DNA from: Noviherbaspirillum galbum | GTDB taxonomy: Bacteria > Pseudomonadota > Gammaproteobacteria > Burkholderiales > Burkholderiaceae_D | Direction: 5' to 3' | Assembly (NCBI RefSeq): GCF_010974945.1 | Contig: NZ_JAAIVB010000013.1 | Span: forward strand, 1-64,000 | DNA length: 64,000 bases | Shown here: piece by piece, positions 37,438 through 48,502 of the stretch | How positions within the stretch are numbered: position 1 is the first letter of the stretch | Layout of the letters: every line of letters starts with the position of its first letter | Position numbers and translations under genes: made by a program | Notes under the pieces: generated by a model | Seen by the model: the letters and a program-made list of their open reading frames with translations, nothing else | Told to the model about the DNA's origin: nothing | Database searches by the model: none

Positions 37438-38703
37438 TTATTTTCTTTGGTCCCACTTGGGCATCGGCCACACCACGTCCTTGGTGGCGATGTCGAAGGG
37501 CCAGACGGTGTTGTACTTGCCGTCGATGATCTGCACCAGGATGCCGGAACCCAGGGTGTTCTGGCCGGCGGCATCGAACTTGATGCCCTTCCACGGCATG
37601 ATCAGCTTGCTGCCCGGGATGTCGGTTTCGATGAGCGCCTTGCGGATGGCTTCAGGCTCGACCGAGCCGGCACGGTTGATGGCATCGGCGATGGTCATCA
37701 GGCCGGTGAAGGTCCGCGCGGAGTTGCCGGTGAAGTCGATCTTGTAGCGGCTGTTGAACAGGTCGTTCACCTGCTTGATGAGCGGATTGTTCTTGGCAAG
37801 GTCGGGAGACCAGACTTCGCGGGTGATGACGTAGTCGGCGTCCTTGCCCAGCGTGCGGCGGAATTCGGTATCGGTGAATCCCGCGTTGTTCGCCAGGATC
37901 ATGTCGGGCGAGAAGCCGAGTTCCTTGTAGGTCTTCATCGACAGGATGGCATCGCCCAGATACGACGATTGCATGACTACCTGCGGATTGGCGGCCTTCA
38001 GCGTCTGCACCTCGGACGTCAGCTGCGTGCTCTTCGCGGGATAGGTGATGGTCTTGACCACGTTGTATCCCATTTCCTGGGAAAGCTTGGTCTCCAGCTT
38101 GGTCGTTTCATTGCCCCAGAGGGTGTTTTCATTGAACGTGCCGAGCTGCTTGACCTTCACGCCCTTCTTGGCCTCAATATCCTTGAAGAACTGGAAGAAG
38201 TTGTGCACGAAGAGGTCATCGTGCGGCGTGGTGCGGAAGAAGTACTTGAAATTGCGCTGGGTCAGCGTGGAAGAAGACGACTCGGGATTCAGGAAGGGGA
38301 TCTTGTAGCGCTCGGATACCTGGCTGGCCGTCGCGGTGACATTGCTGAAATAGGCGCCGACCAGGGCCACGACCTTTTCCTGGGTGATCAGGCGTTCGGC
38401 TTCGCTCGCGCCGACCTGGGGATTGCCCTGGTGGTCGGCGAAGACCAGCTTGATCTTCGCGCCCTTCAGGTTGGGCAGGCCGCCGCCGGCCGCGAACGGC
38501 AGCGTGGGGGCTTCCTTGGTGCCGTTGTTGATGATGTCCGCGGCAAGTTCCAGGGCATGCTTCATTTCGGCGCCGGTGGAGGCGGCGGCGCCCGTCAGCG
38601 GATAGATGACGCCGATCTTGATTTCTTGCTGCGCTTGCGCGGCGACGCTGAAAGACAGCACCGCCCCTGCCAGGGCGATTCGCTTGATTGCTTTGCTAAA
38701 CAT
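37438..38703 (-). CDS. LIV-type ABC importer, periplasmic substrate-binding protein
   Basis: This 421-residue type I periplasmic binding protein has a clear signal peptide (basic start, hydrophobic core, cleavage about after 'VAAQA' near 23). The mature protein begins 'QEIKIGVIYPLTGAAASTG' and contains 'LVGAYFSNVTATASQVSERY' and 'PFLNPESSSSTLTQR'. It captures the substrate for the downstream permease/ATPase genes. LIV-family proteins bind branched-chain amino acids, but also amides, urea and aromatic acids. The neighbouring 5-oxoprolinase suggests 5-oxoproline or a related cyclic amide, an inference only. ATG 38703 has GAGGAG upstream. Confidence 0.93.
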   Translation of the reverse strand: MFSKAIKRIALAGAVLSFSVAAQAQQEIKIGVIYPLTGAAASTGAEMKHALELAADIINNGTKEAPTLPFAAGGGLPNLKGAKIKLVFADHQGNPQVGASEAERLITQEKVVALVGAYFSNVTATASQVSERYKIPFLNPESSSSTLTQRNFKYFFRTTPHDDLFVHNFFQFFKDIEAKKGVKVKQLGTFNENTLWGNETTKLETKLSQEMGYNVVKTITYPAKSTQLTSEVQTLKAANPQVVMQSSYLGDAILSMKTYKELGFSPDMILANNAGFTDTEFRRTLGKDADYVITREVWSPDLAKNNPLIKQVNDLFNSRYKIDFTGNSARTFTGLMTIADAINRAGSVEPEAIRKALIETDIPGSKLIMPWKGIKFDAAGQNTLGSGILVQIIDGKYNTVWPFDIATKDVVWPMPKWDQRK

Positions 38704-39034
38704 GGTGACACGCTCCTCTTGATTAGAACCACCAACGACCCTTCCCTTGCTGCGGACAGGGAGTGCTTTTTTTACTGCCAGAAATTCGTACCGGCCGATG
38801 CGGGCGGCGAGTGCTTCGATGCCGGCGCGGCATCCAGTTTCGCATCCCGGCGCCGGCGCGCCTTGATCCTGCCGGTCCATGGATTGCTTCGCCGCCATGA
38901 ATGGCCTGCAGGCTTCCAAGTCCGGCGGCGGAACGGCATGCCCGCGATGCGGCGGCTGCCTCGCGCATCTCGTGCGCACATGATTTTCCCTCACGTTCCG
39001 CCACAAAAATGTCTCCATTGTTTGGTTGCTGAAT

Positions 39035-39062
39035 CTTAAATGCAACGAAAATAAAATGTCAA
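39035..39062 (-). promoter_or_regulatory. Promoter candidate for the ABC importer operon
   Basis: On the minus strand, a perfect -35 TTGACA (39062-39057) is followed after 16 nt by TTTAAG (39040-39035), a moderate -10. The -35 lies within the left arm of the inverted repeat at 39051-39082. Confidence 0.55.
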
Positions 39063-39082
39063 CAAATCGTTTTACATTTTAT
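39051..39082. promoter_or_regulatory. Inverted repeat covering both divergent -35 boxes (candidate operator)
   Basis: A perfect 9-bp inverted repeat ATAAAATGT/ACATTTTAT (39051-39059 with 39074-39082) with a 14-nt spacer covers the -35 elements of both divergent promoters. A dimeric regulator bound here would control both transcripts at once. The MarR-like protein encoded at 32577-33149 is the obvious candidate, but no binding evidence exists in the sequence itself. Confidence 0.55.
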
Positions 39083-39100
39083 CGACGTTAAACTTACAAT
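39071..39100 (+). promoter_or_regulatory. Promoter candidate for the 5-oxoprolinase gene
   Basis: TTTACA (39071-39076), an 18-nt spacer and TACAAT (39095-39100); each box matches the sigma-70 consensus in five of six positions. The predicted start near 39107 lies inside the second inverted repeat. Confidence 0.6.
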
Positions 39101-39112
39101 ACGCAAAACGTC
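39084..39112. promoter_or_regulatory. Second inverted repeat across the oxoprolinase -10/+1 region
   Basis: GACGTT (39084-39089) and AACGTC (39107-39112) form a perfect 6-bp inverted repeat with a 17-nt spacer that brackets the -10 box and the expected +1. It is placed as a repressor site would be. The arms are short, so chance cannot be excluded. Confidence 0.4.
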
Positions 39113-39352
39113 ACAGAGATTCAAGCCGAGTCCGGGGCTGTCAGCCGCAAACAAAAGGGAGCCATGTTGATGGCAACCAAGTTTCCGGAGGGACATGACG
39201 GGCACGGCGTATTGGTGTCTGACGCAAGAAAGCTGTGACACGAATCCGGACACTTCCTGCCGGTCGCGCCTTGCATGACGGCGCGTGGGAGGCGGGGCAA
39301 TCTGATCGGGCCGCGCAAGCGGTCTCATCTCTTTAAGAAAGGTGAAGGCACC

Positions 39353-43024
<3,672 letters not shown>

Positions 43025-43034
43025 GGCATCCATC

Positions 43035-43067
43035 CCCGGTCCGTGGCCATGCCGGCTGCGGACCGGG
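43035..43067 (+). terminator. Terminator-like hairpin after the oxoprolinase gene
   Basis: A perfect 9-bp stem CCCGGTCCG/CGGACCGGG (43035-43043 with 43059-43067) with a 15-nt loop lies 11 nt after the stop. The following sequence, GTTTGTTC at 43072-43079, is only weakly T-rich, so termination may be partial. The remaining gap to pncC shows nothing else I can support. Confidence 0.45.
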
Positions 43068-43301
43068 CGACGGTTTGTTCATTCCCGCTGCCGATCCCAT
43101 CCCGCCACCCCGGCGAGGGCAGCGTTCTTCCAGATCAATCACAAGCGAATTGCGTACCGCCACCTTTCTTCCCGGTGGTAAAGTAAGCATGCCGCCGGCC
43201 TTCCTTGCTGCCGCGGCGCTGCCGCCGGCGGACATTTCCAGACAGCATGATGCGAACCGCCGGCGAGCCGACATTCAACAATGCGATGGGAGTACAGGAA
43301 G

Positions 43302-43787
43302 ATGGATGAGATCATTGATCTGGCAGCGCGCGTCGGGCGCGTGCTGCAGCAGAAGGGCTTGCTGCTGACGACGGCGGAATCCTGCACCGGGGGCGGCGTC
43401 TCCCAGGCCATCACGGAAATCGCCGGATCGTCCGAGTGGTTCGATTGCGGCTTCGTGACTTACTCGAATGCATCGAAGACGGAACTGCTCGATGTGCCCG
43501 CCGCCATGATCGCCCAGTTCGGCACGGTGAGCGAGGAAGTGGCAGGGGCGATGGCGGAAGGCGCGCTCGCCAATAGCAATGCGCATGTCACCCTGTCGAC
43601 CACCGGCATCGCCGGACCGGGCGGCGCGGTACCCGGCAAGCCGGTTGGCACCGTATGCTTTGGCTGGTCCCGCGAACACCATACCCATACCGAGCGCCTC
43701 GTCTTCAGCGGCGACCGGCGCGCGGTGCGCGAGCAGACGGTTGTGCATGCGATGAAAGGTTTGTTGCGCATGCTGGAGCAAATGTGA
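43302..43787 (+). CDS. pncC: Nicotinamide-nucleotide amidase (CinA C-terminal domain family)
   Basis: This 161-residue protein consists of only the CinA/PncC amidase domain: 'TAESCTGGGVSQAITEIAG' near 25, 'VTYSNASKTELLDV' near 52, and 'STTGIAGPGGAVPGKPVGTV' near 102. It deamidates nicotinamide mononucleotide to nicotinate mononucleotide in NAD recycling. ATG 43302 is used (AGGA just upstream); ATG 43281 would add seven residues. Its stop overlaps the GTG start of the next hydrolase gene. pncC usually sits near thiL-pgpA and pyrF, and here the former pair lies about 10.8 kb away. Confidence 0.9.
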   Translation: MDEIIDLAARVGRVLQQKGLLLTTAESCTGGGVSQAITEIAGSSEWFDCGFVTYSNASKTELLDVPAAMIAQFGTVSEEVAGAMAEGALANSNAHVTLSTTGIAGPGGAVPGKPVGTVCFGWSREHHTHTERLVFSGDRRAVREQTVVHAMKGLLRMLEQM

Positions 43788-44665
43788 TTCTCGACGCCTT
43801 TCGCCGCGAGCAGGTGGACGTCAATGGCGTGACGATCCATGTCCGCCACGGCGGCAGCGGACCGGCCCTGCTGCTGCTGCACGGCTTTCCGCAGACGCAT
43901 GTCATCTGGCACAAGCTGGCGGACAGGCTGGCGCAACGTTTCACCCTGGTGATGCCGGACCTGCGCGGCTACGGCGATTCCTCCAAGCCTCCCGGCGACG
44001 CCCGGCACATGCAGTACGCCAAGCGCACGATGGCCAGGGACATGGCGGAACTGATGACCGCCCTCGGGCATGAGCGCTTCCAGGTATGCGGCCACGACCG
44101 CGGTGCACGGGTCGCACACCGCCTCGCGCTCGACCACACCGACCGGGTGGACAGGCTGATGGTGGTCGACATCTCGCCGACGCGCACCATGTATGAAGCG
44201 ACGGACATGCGTTTCGCGACGCTCTACTACCACTGGTTCCTGCTGATCCAGCCCGCGCCCGTGCCGGAAACCCTGATCGGCAACAGCGCCGCCTTTTACC
44301 TGAACACCATCCTCGGCGGCTGGGGTTCGCAGGGCCTGGACTACATCGATCCCGAGGCGCGCGCCGAATACGAGCGCTGCTTCTGCACGCCGGAGGCGAT
44401 CCACGGCGCATGCGAGGACTACCGGGCAGCCGCGACCATCGACCTCGAGCACGACCGCGACGATGACAACATGAAGATACGTTGCCCGACCCGCGTGGTC
44501 TGGGGCGAACGCGGCATCGTCGGCAGGTATTTCAAGCCGCTGCAGGACTGGCAGGAGAAGTGCGAACAGCCGGTGACCGGCAAGGCCTTGCCCGCCGGCC
44601 ATTTCATCCCCGAGGAAGCCCCGGAACCGCTGCTGGCGGAGATGCTGGATTTCTTCCAGGCCTGA
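43784..44665 (+). CDS. Alpha/beta hydrolase, fluoroacetate/haloacetate dehalogenase type
   Basis: In this 293-residue alpha/beta hydrolase every functional residue I recall for Rhodopseudomonas fluoroacetate dehalogenase RPA1163 is present, at a near-constant offset: nucleophile Asp105 and carboxylate-binding Arg106 and Arg109 in 'GHDRGAR', Asp129 in 'VVDIS', the halide pocket His150-Trp151 and Tyr213, oxyanion Phe35 in 'HGFPQ', and catalytic His273 in 'AGHFIPEE'. Members replace halogen on 2-haloacetates by hydroxyl to give glycolate. The start is GTG 43784, in a GTGA overlap with pncC, so expression is coupled. Epoxide hydrolases share the fold but not the full set of residues. Confidence 0.82.
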   Translation: MILDAFRREQVDVNGVTIHVRHGGSGPALLLLHGFPQTHVIWHKLADRLAQRFTLVMPDLRGYGDSSKPPGDARHMQYAKRTMARDMAELMTALGHERFQVCGHDRGARVAHRLALDHTDRVDRLMVVDISPTRTMYEATDMRFATLYYHWFLLIQPAPVPETLIGNSAAFYLNTILGGWGSQGLDYIDPEARAEYERCFCTPEAIHGACEDYRAAATIDLEHDRDDDNMKIRCPTRVVWGERGIVGRYFKPLQDWQEKCEQPVTGKALPAGHFIPEEAPEPLLAEMLDFFQA

Positions 44666-44680
44666 TCTTCCAGCCTGGAT

Positions 44681-45511
44681 TCAGGCCAGGTGCTGGTTGA
44701 TCGCGTCGCGCGTTTCCTGCGCGACCCGCCTCGCGGCCTGCGCGAACTCTTCGCCGGCCTGCGGCGCCGCGTACAGGATGGCGCGCGACGAGTTGATCAT
44801 CATGCCGGCGCCGCCGGCCGTCTTGCCGGCGACCACCGTCGCCGCGACATCGCCGCCCTGCGCGCCGATGCCGGGCACCAGCAACGGCATGTCGCCGACG
44901 ATGCGCCGCACTTCCGCCAGTTCCTGCGGAAAGGTCGCCCCTACCACCAGGCCGCACTGGCCGCTGGTATTCCATTTTTCCGCCACCAGGCGCGCCACGT
45001 GCTGGTACAGCGGCTTGCCATCCACCTGCAGGAATTGCAGGTCGGACCCGCCCGGGTTGGACGTGCGGCAAAGAATGATCACGCCGCGGTCTTTCCATTC
45101 CAGGTAGGGCGCCACCGAATCGAACCCCATGTAGGGATTGACCGTCACCGCGTCCGCGCCATAACGCTCGAAGGCTTCGCGCGCGTACTGTTCGGCGGTG
45201 GCGCCGATGTCGCCGCGCTTGGCGTCGAGCACGATGGGGATGTGCGGATAGGTATTGCGCAGGTATTCGCAGATGGCTTCCAGCTGCTCCTCGGCGCGCA
45301 GCGCGGCGAAGTAGGCGATCTGCGGCTTGAAGGCGCAGGCCAGGTCCGCGGTGGCGTCGATGATGGCCTTGCTGAAGCAGAAGATGGCGTCGGACTTGCC
45401 CTTGAAATCGCCGGGGAACTTGCTGATGTCGGGGTCGAGCCCGACGCAGAGCAAGGATTGATGCGCCGTCCAGGCGGCGGAAAGCTTGTCGGAGAAAGTG
45501 GTTGGCGTCAC
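44681..45511 (-). CDS. pyrF: Orotidine 5'-phosphate decarboxylase
   Basis: This 276-residue enzyme of the longer (type 2) subfamily converts OMP to UMP in the last step of de novo pyrimidine synthesis. Markers are '[15 protein letters not shown]' near 19, the catalytic '[17 protein letters not shown]' near 92, '[15 protein letters not shown]' near 121 and '[15 protein letters not shown]' near 212. GTG 45511 is chosen because it gives a normal N-terminus ('[13 protein letters not shown]'). Longer starts at 45604 and 45625 would add a low-complexity leader and reach into the divergent DMT gene. It converges with the dehalogenase-like gene, 15 bp apart. Confidence 0.92.
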   Translation of the reverse strand: MTPTTFSDKLSAAWTAHQSLLCVGLDPDISKFPGDFKGKSDAIFCFSKAIIDATADLACAFKPQIAYFAALRAEEQLEAICEYLRNTYPHIPIVLDAKRGDIGATAEQYAREAFERYGADAVTVNPYMGFDSVAPYLEWKDRGVIILCRTSNPGGSDLQFLQVDGKPLYQHVARLVAEKWNTSGQCGLVVGATFPQELAEVRRIVGDMPLLVPGIGAQGGDVAATVVAGKTAGGAGMMINSSRAILYAAPQAGEEFAQAARRVAQETRDAINQHLA

Positions 45512-45618
45512 GGTCGTGCCTGTTCGTGGAAGTCGGTCTGTCGATGCCGAGGTGGCTGGCCCGGCGGGCTCGCGCGGGGCGAAATGCGCATTGTAGCCTG
45601 TCATGATAAGGTTCCGGG

Positions 45619-46509
45619 ATGACAACGCTCTCCCGCAAGGACTGGATTCTCCTCCTCCTGCTCACGCTATGCTGGGGCATCAACTGGCCCATCATGAAAC
45701 TCGGCGTGCGCGCCTTTCCTCCCATCAGCTTCCGCGTGCTCTGCATGGCGGGCGGCCTGCCGGTCATCTGGCTCGCGGCCAGGCTGCAGGGCGCCTCGCT
45801 TGCCATTCCCGCCGGACAGCTCGGCGCTGTGACCAGGCTGGCCGTGCCCAACATGCTGGTCTGGCATACATTCATGATCGTGGCGGTGCGGATGCTGTCT
45901 TCCGGCCGCGCCGCCATCCTCGGCTACACCATGCCCGTCTGGGCCGTGCTGTGCGGCGTGCTGTTCTTCCGCGACCGGCCCACGCGCGGCGCGTGGTTCG
46001 GCATCGCCTGCGCCCTGGCCGGAGCGCTCCTGCTGCTGTCCAGCGAGTTCGCGACGCTGGCCGGCAATCCGGCCGGCAGCCTGCTGGCCCTGGTCGCGGC
46101 GGCGGGCTGGGGCTACGGCACCGTGCAACTCAAGCGTACCAGCCTGGACATGCCGACGATTTCCCTCACGTTCTGGATGCTGGCGATCGCCACCGTCATC
46201 ATGGCGGTCATCGCGGTAGTGGCGGAGAGCAGCCGCTGGCATGTTCCGGACGGCATCACGGTGGCCAGCATCACCTACAACGCGGCCGTCATCTTCGGCT
46301 TCGCGCACGTCGTGTGGTTCGGCCTCGCCCGCAGCCTGCCGCCCGTGGCGTCGAGCCTGTCGGTGATGATGATTCCCGTCCTCGGCGTGTTTTCAGGCGC
46401 CTGGCTGCTGCATGAAACCCCGCATTGGCAGGATTACGCCGCCATGGCATTGATCCTTGTCGCCATGAGTAGCGTATTGTTGAAGAGGCCGGCCGGCAAT
46501 CGGGGATAA
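45619..46509 (+). CDS. DMT-superfamily (EamA) metabolite exporter
   Basis: This 296-residue protein has ten predicted membrane helices in two EamA repeats ('[19 protein letters not shown]' at the N-terminus and a second repeat from about 155 with '[20 protein letters not shown]'). EamA proteins export amino acids, bases or other metabolites, or recycle sugars; the substrate cannot be predicted. The ATG has AAGG upstream. It is divergent from pyrF with about 107 bp between them and is followed 30 bp later by lemA. Confidence 0.88.
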   Translation: MTTLSRKDWILLLLLTLCWGINWPIMKLGVRAFPPISFRVLCMAGGLPVIWLAARLQGASLAIPAGQLGAVTRLAVPNMLVWHTFMIVAVRMLSSGRAAILGYTMPVWAVLCGVLFFRDRPTRGAWFGIACALAGALLLLSSEFATLAGNPAGSLLALVAAAGWGYGTVQLKRTSLDMPTISLTFWMLAIATVIMAVIAVVAESSRWHVPDGITVASITYNAAVIFGFAHVVWFGLARSLPPVASSLSVMMIPVLGVFSGAWLLHETPHWQDYAAMALILVAMSSVLLKRPAGNRG

Positions 46510-46539
46510 TGTTTCCAACCTCGTCGAACAAGGACCGTC

Positions 46540-47136
46540 ATGATGCATGCTTGGATGAAGCGAATCGCCCTGCTCTGGCTGCTCGGCCTGCTCAGCGCCT
46601 GCGGCTACAACGAATTCCAGTCCAGGGACGAAGCGGTCAAGGCCGCCTGGGGCGAAGTGGTCAACCAGTACCAGCGCCGCGCCGACCTGATTCCCAATCT
46701 CGTGAATACGGTGAAGGGCTATGCCTCGCATGAACGCGAGACGCTCGAGGCCGTGACCCGCGCCCGCGCCGCGGCGACCAGCATCCAGGTCACGCCGGAA
46801 ACCCTGAACAATCCCGAGGCCTTCAAGCGCTTCCAGCAGGCGCAGGGCGAACTGTCTTCCGCCTTGTCGCGCCTGCTCGCGGTGTCGGAGAACTATCCCA
46901 ACCTCAAGGCCGATGCCAGCTTCCGCGACCTGCAGTCCCAGCTCGAGGGCACGGAAAACCGCATCACCGTCGCCCGCCAGCGCTACATCCAGTCAGTCCG
47001 CGAGTACAACATCCTCGCGCGCAGCTTCCCAACCAACCTGACCGCCATGGCGATGCACTACGAGGTCAAGCCCTCGTTCACCGTCGACAATGAAAAGGCG
47101 ATTTCCAACGCGCCGGCGGTCAACTTCGGCAAGTAG
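46540..47136 (+). CDS. lemA: LemA-family lipoprotein
   Basis: In this 198-residue protein the N-terminal signal ends in a lipobox 'LSAC' with lipidated Cys21. The rest is the LemA helical bundle: 'AAWGEVVNQYQRRADLIPNL' near 35, 'TVKGYASHERETLEAV' near 56, 'LSSALSRLLAVSENYPNLKA' near 107, and 'YNILARSFPTNL' near 156. LemA proteins are widespread envelope proteins of unsettled function, often encoded next to TPM-domain proteins, as here. It starts a three-gene set; the next ATG lies 1 nt after its stop. Confidence 0.92.
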   Translation: MMHAWMKRIALLWLLGLLSACGYNEFQSRDEAVKAAWGEVVNQYQRRADLIPNLVNTVKGYASHERETLEAVTRARAAATSIQVTPETLNNPEAFKRFQQAQGELSSALSRLLAVSENYPNLKADASFRDLQSQLEGTENRITVARQRYIQSVREYNILARSFPTNLTAMAMHYEVKPSFTVDNEKAISNAPAVNFGK

Positions 47137-47137
47137 C

Positions 47138-47941
47138 ATGGACAGGCTGCGCGTCCTGCTGGTCGTCCTCTTCCTGGCCTGGTGGCCGTGCGCCGGGTCC
47201 GCGCAGGACTTCGTCCCGGTGCCGGCACTCAAGGCCCGCGTGACCGACCAGATCGGCATGCTGACCTCCGAGCAGCGCAATGCGCTTGAAAACGTGCTCA
47301 AGGAATACGAGGACCGCACCGGCAGCCAGATCGCGGTCCTGCTGATCGGCAAGACCGAGCCGGAAGCCATCGAGCAGTACGGCATCCGTGTCTTCGATGA
47401 ATGGAAGCTCGGCCGCAAGGGTGTCGACGACGGCGTGCTGCTCATCGTCGCCCGGGACAACCCGCCCGCGCTGCGCCGCCTCCGCATCGAGGCGGGACGC
47501 GGTGTGCAGGGCAGCCTCACCGACGCGCAATCCAAGCGCATCCTGCAGGACGTGATCGCGCCGCATTTCCGGCAGAACGATTTCTACGGCGGCCTCGTGG
47601 CGGGCACCTCGGCCATCATGAACCTGCTGGACAAGGAGGCCTTCCCCGCCGCCTCGCCCAAGCAGGCCAGCCAGGACGAGGAAGGCGGCTTTCCCTTCAT
47701 GCTCGTCATCATCTTCATGCTGCTGTTCATCATGCTGATGCGTGCCCGGTCGGGGCAGCGGCTGCGGCATGGCAGGAGCGGCTGGGGCAGTTCTCCCGGC
47801 ATCATCCTCGGCGGCGGCATGGGAAGCGGCTGGGGCAGCTCCGGCGGCTGGGGAGGTGGTGGCGGCGGCTTTGGCGGCGGCGGGGGATTCAGCGGCGGCG
47901 GCGGCTCGGCGGACGGCGGCGGCGCTTCGGGTAACTGGTAG
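47138..47941 (+). CDS. TPM-domain (YgcG-like) membrane protein with Gly-rich tail
   Basis: This 267-residue protein has a signal peptide of about 23 residues, a TPM domain at about 30-150 ('VTDQIGMLTSEQRNALENVL', 'GSQIAVLLIGKTEPEAIEQY', 'GVLLIVARDNPPALRRLRIE'), one membrane helix near 182-202 ('FMLVIIFMLLFIMLM'), and an extremely glycine/serine-rich C-terminal tail of about 60 residues ending near 'GASGNW'. This is the YgcG/DUF1517-type layout. TPM domains occur in envelope and photosystem-repair proteins; the function in bacteria is unclear. ATG 47138 is 1 nt after the lemA stop. Confidence 0.9.
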   Translation: MDRLRVLLVVLFLAWWPCAGSAQDFVPVPALKARVTDQIGMLTSEQRNALENVLKEYEDRTGSQIAVLLIGKTEPEAIEQYGIRVFDEWKLGRKGVDDGVLLIVARDNPPALRRLRIEAGRGVQGSLTDAQSKRILQDVIAPHFRQNDFYGGLVAGTSAIMNLLDKEAFPAASPKQASQDEEGGFPFMLVIIFMLLFIMLMRARSGQRLRHGRSGWGSSPGIILGGGMGSGWGSSGGWGGGGGGFGGGGGFSGGGGSADGGGASGNW

Positions 47942-47986
47942 AAAAAATCACCAAATGCAAATGAGCGGAATCAACGGACACCGACA

Positions 47987-48487
47987 ATGAGCACGATCGC
48001 CAGACTGCTGAGACACCTGCGCACCACGTCGGCCACCGGGCGCAGGCTGTTTCCGCCCGCGTCGCTGCAGGCGATCGAGCAGTGCATCGGCGCCGGGGAA
48101 AGGCGTCACCGCGCCGAGGTGAGGCTGGTGGTGGAAACCGCACTCAGCCCGCAGGCCGTGCTGCAGGGGCAAACCCCGCGCGAGCGCGCGCGCATGCTGT
48201 TTTCCCAGCTCGGCGTCTGGGATACCGAGGAAAACTGCGGCGTGCTGGTGTACATCAACCTCGCCGACCGCCAGGTCGAGATCGTGGCCGACCGCGGTCT
48301 GGGCAAGGCGGTGAGCGCCAATGCATGGCAGGAATTGTGCAAGGCCATGACCCTGGATTTCGCCCAGGGCGAGTTCGAGCGCGGCACCATCGCCGCCCTC
48401 GAGCAGCTCAACGCCATGCTTGCCGAACGCTACCCCGACGACGGCGCGACCAGCAACGAACTGCCCGACCGGCCGTTGATGATGTAG
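47987..48487 (+). CDS. Second TPM-domain protein, soluble
   Basis: This 166-residue protein has a TPM domain ('SLQAIEQCIGAGERRHRAEV', 'RERARMLFSQLGVWDTEENC', 'GVLVYINLADRQVEIVADRG', 'FAQGEFERGTIAALEQLNAM'). Unlike the previous gene it has no signal peptide, no membrane helix and no glycine tail, so it is predicted to be cytosolic or anchored by partners. The N-terminal 20 residues are basic (RLLRHLRTTSATGRR). It lies 45 bp after its TPM partner. It forms a LemA-TPM-TPM set whose joint role is unknown. Confidence 0.85.
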   Translation: MSTIARLLRHLRTTSATGRRLFPPASLQAIEQCIGAGERRHRAEVRLVVETALSPQAVLQGQTPRERARMLFSQLGVWDTEENCGVLVYINLADRQVEIVADRGLGKAVSANAWQELCKAMTLDFAQGEFERGTIAALEQLNAMLAERYPDDGATSNELPDRPLMM

Positions 48488-48502
48488 GAGCCGCCTGGAG
48501 CC

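Larger units (their letters stand above)
38704..39352. other. Divergent intergenic region with long leaders
   Basis: About 650 bp without a supportable gene, between the ABC operon (minus) and the 5-oxoprolinase gene (plus). The stretch 39030-39115 is strongly AT-rich and holds both promoters and two inverted repeats, listed separately. If those promoters are right, the ABC transcript has a leader of about 325 nt and the oxoprolinase transcript about 245 nt. The ABC leader includes a GC-rich hairpin GATGCCG/CGGCATC at 38818-38834. I recognise no known riboswitch. Confidence 0.55.

Noticed and set aside
38704..39045. N-terminal extension of the binding protein by about 114 residues
   Set aside because: It would bury a clear signal peptide inside the protein; ATG 38703 has a ribosome site and begins directly with the signal sequence.
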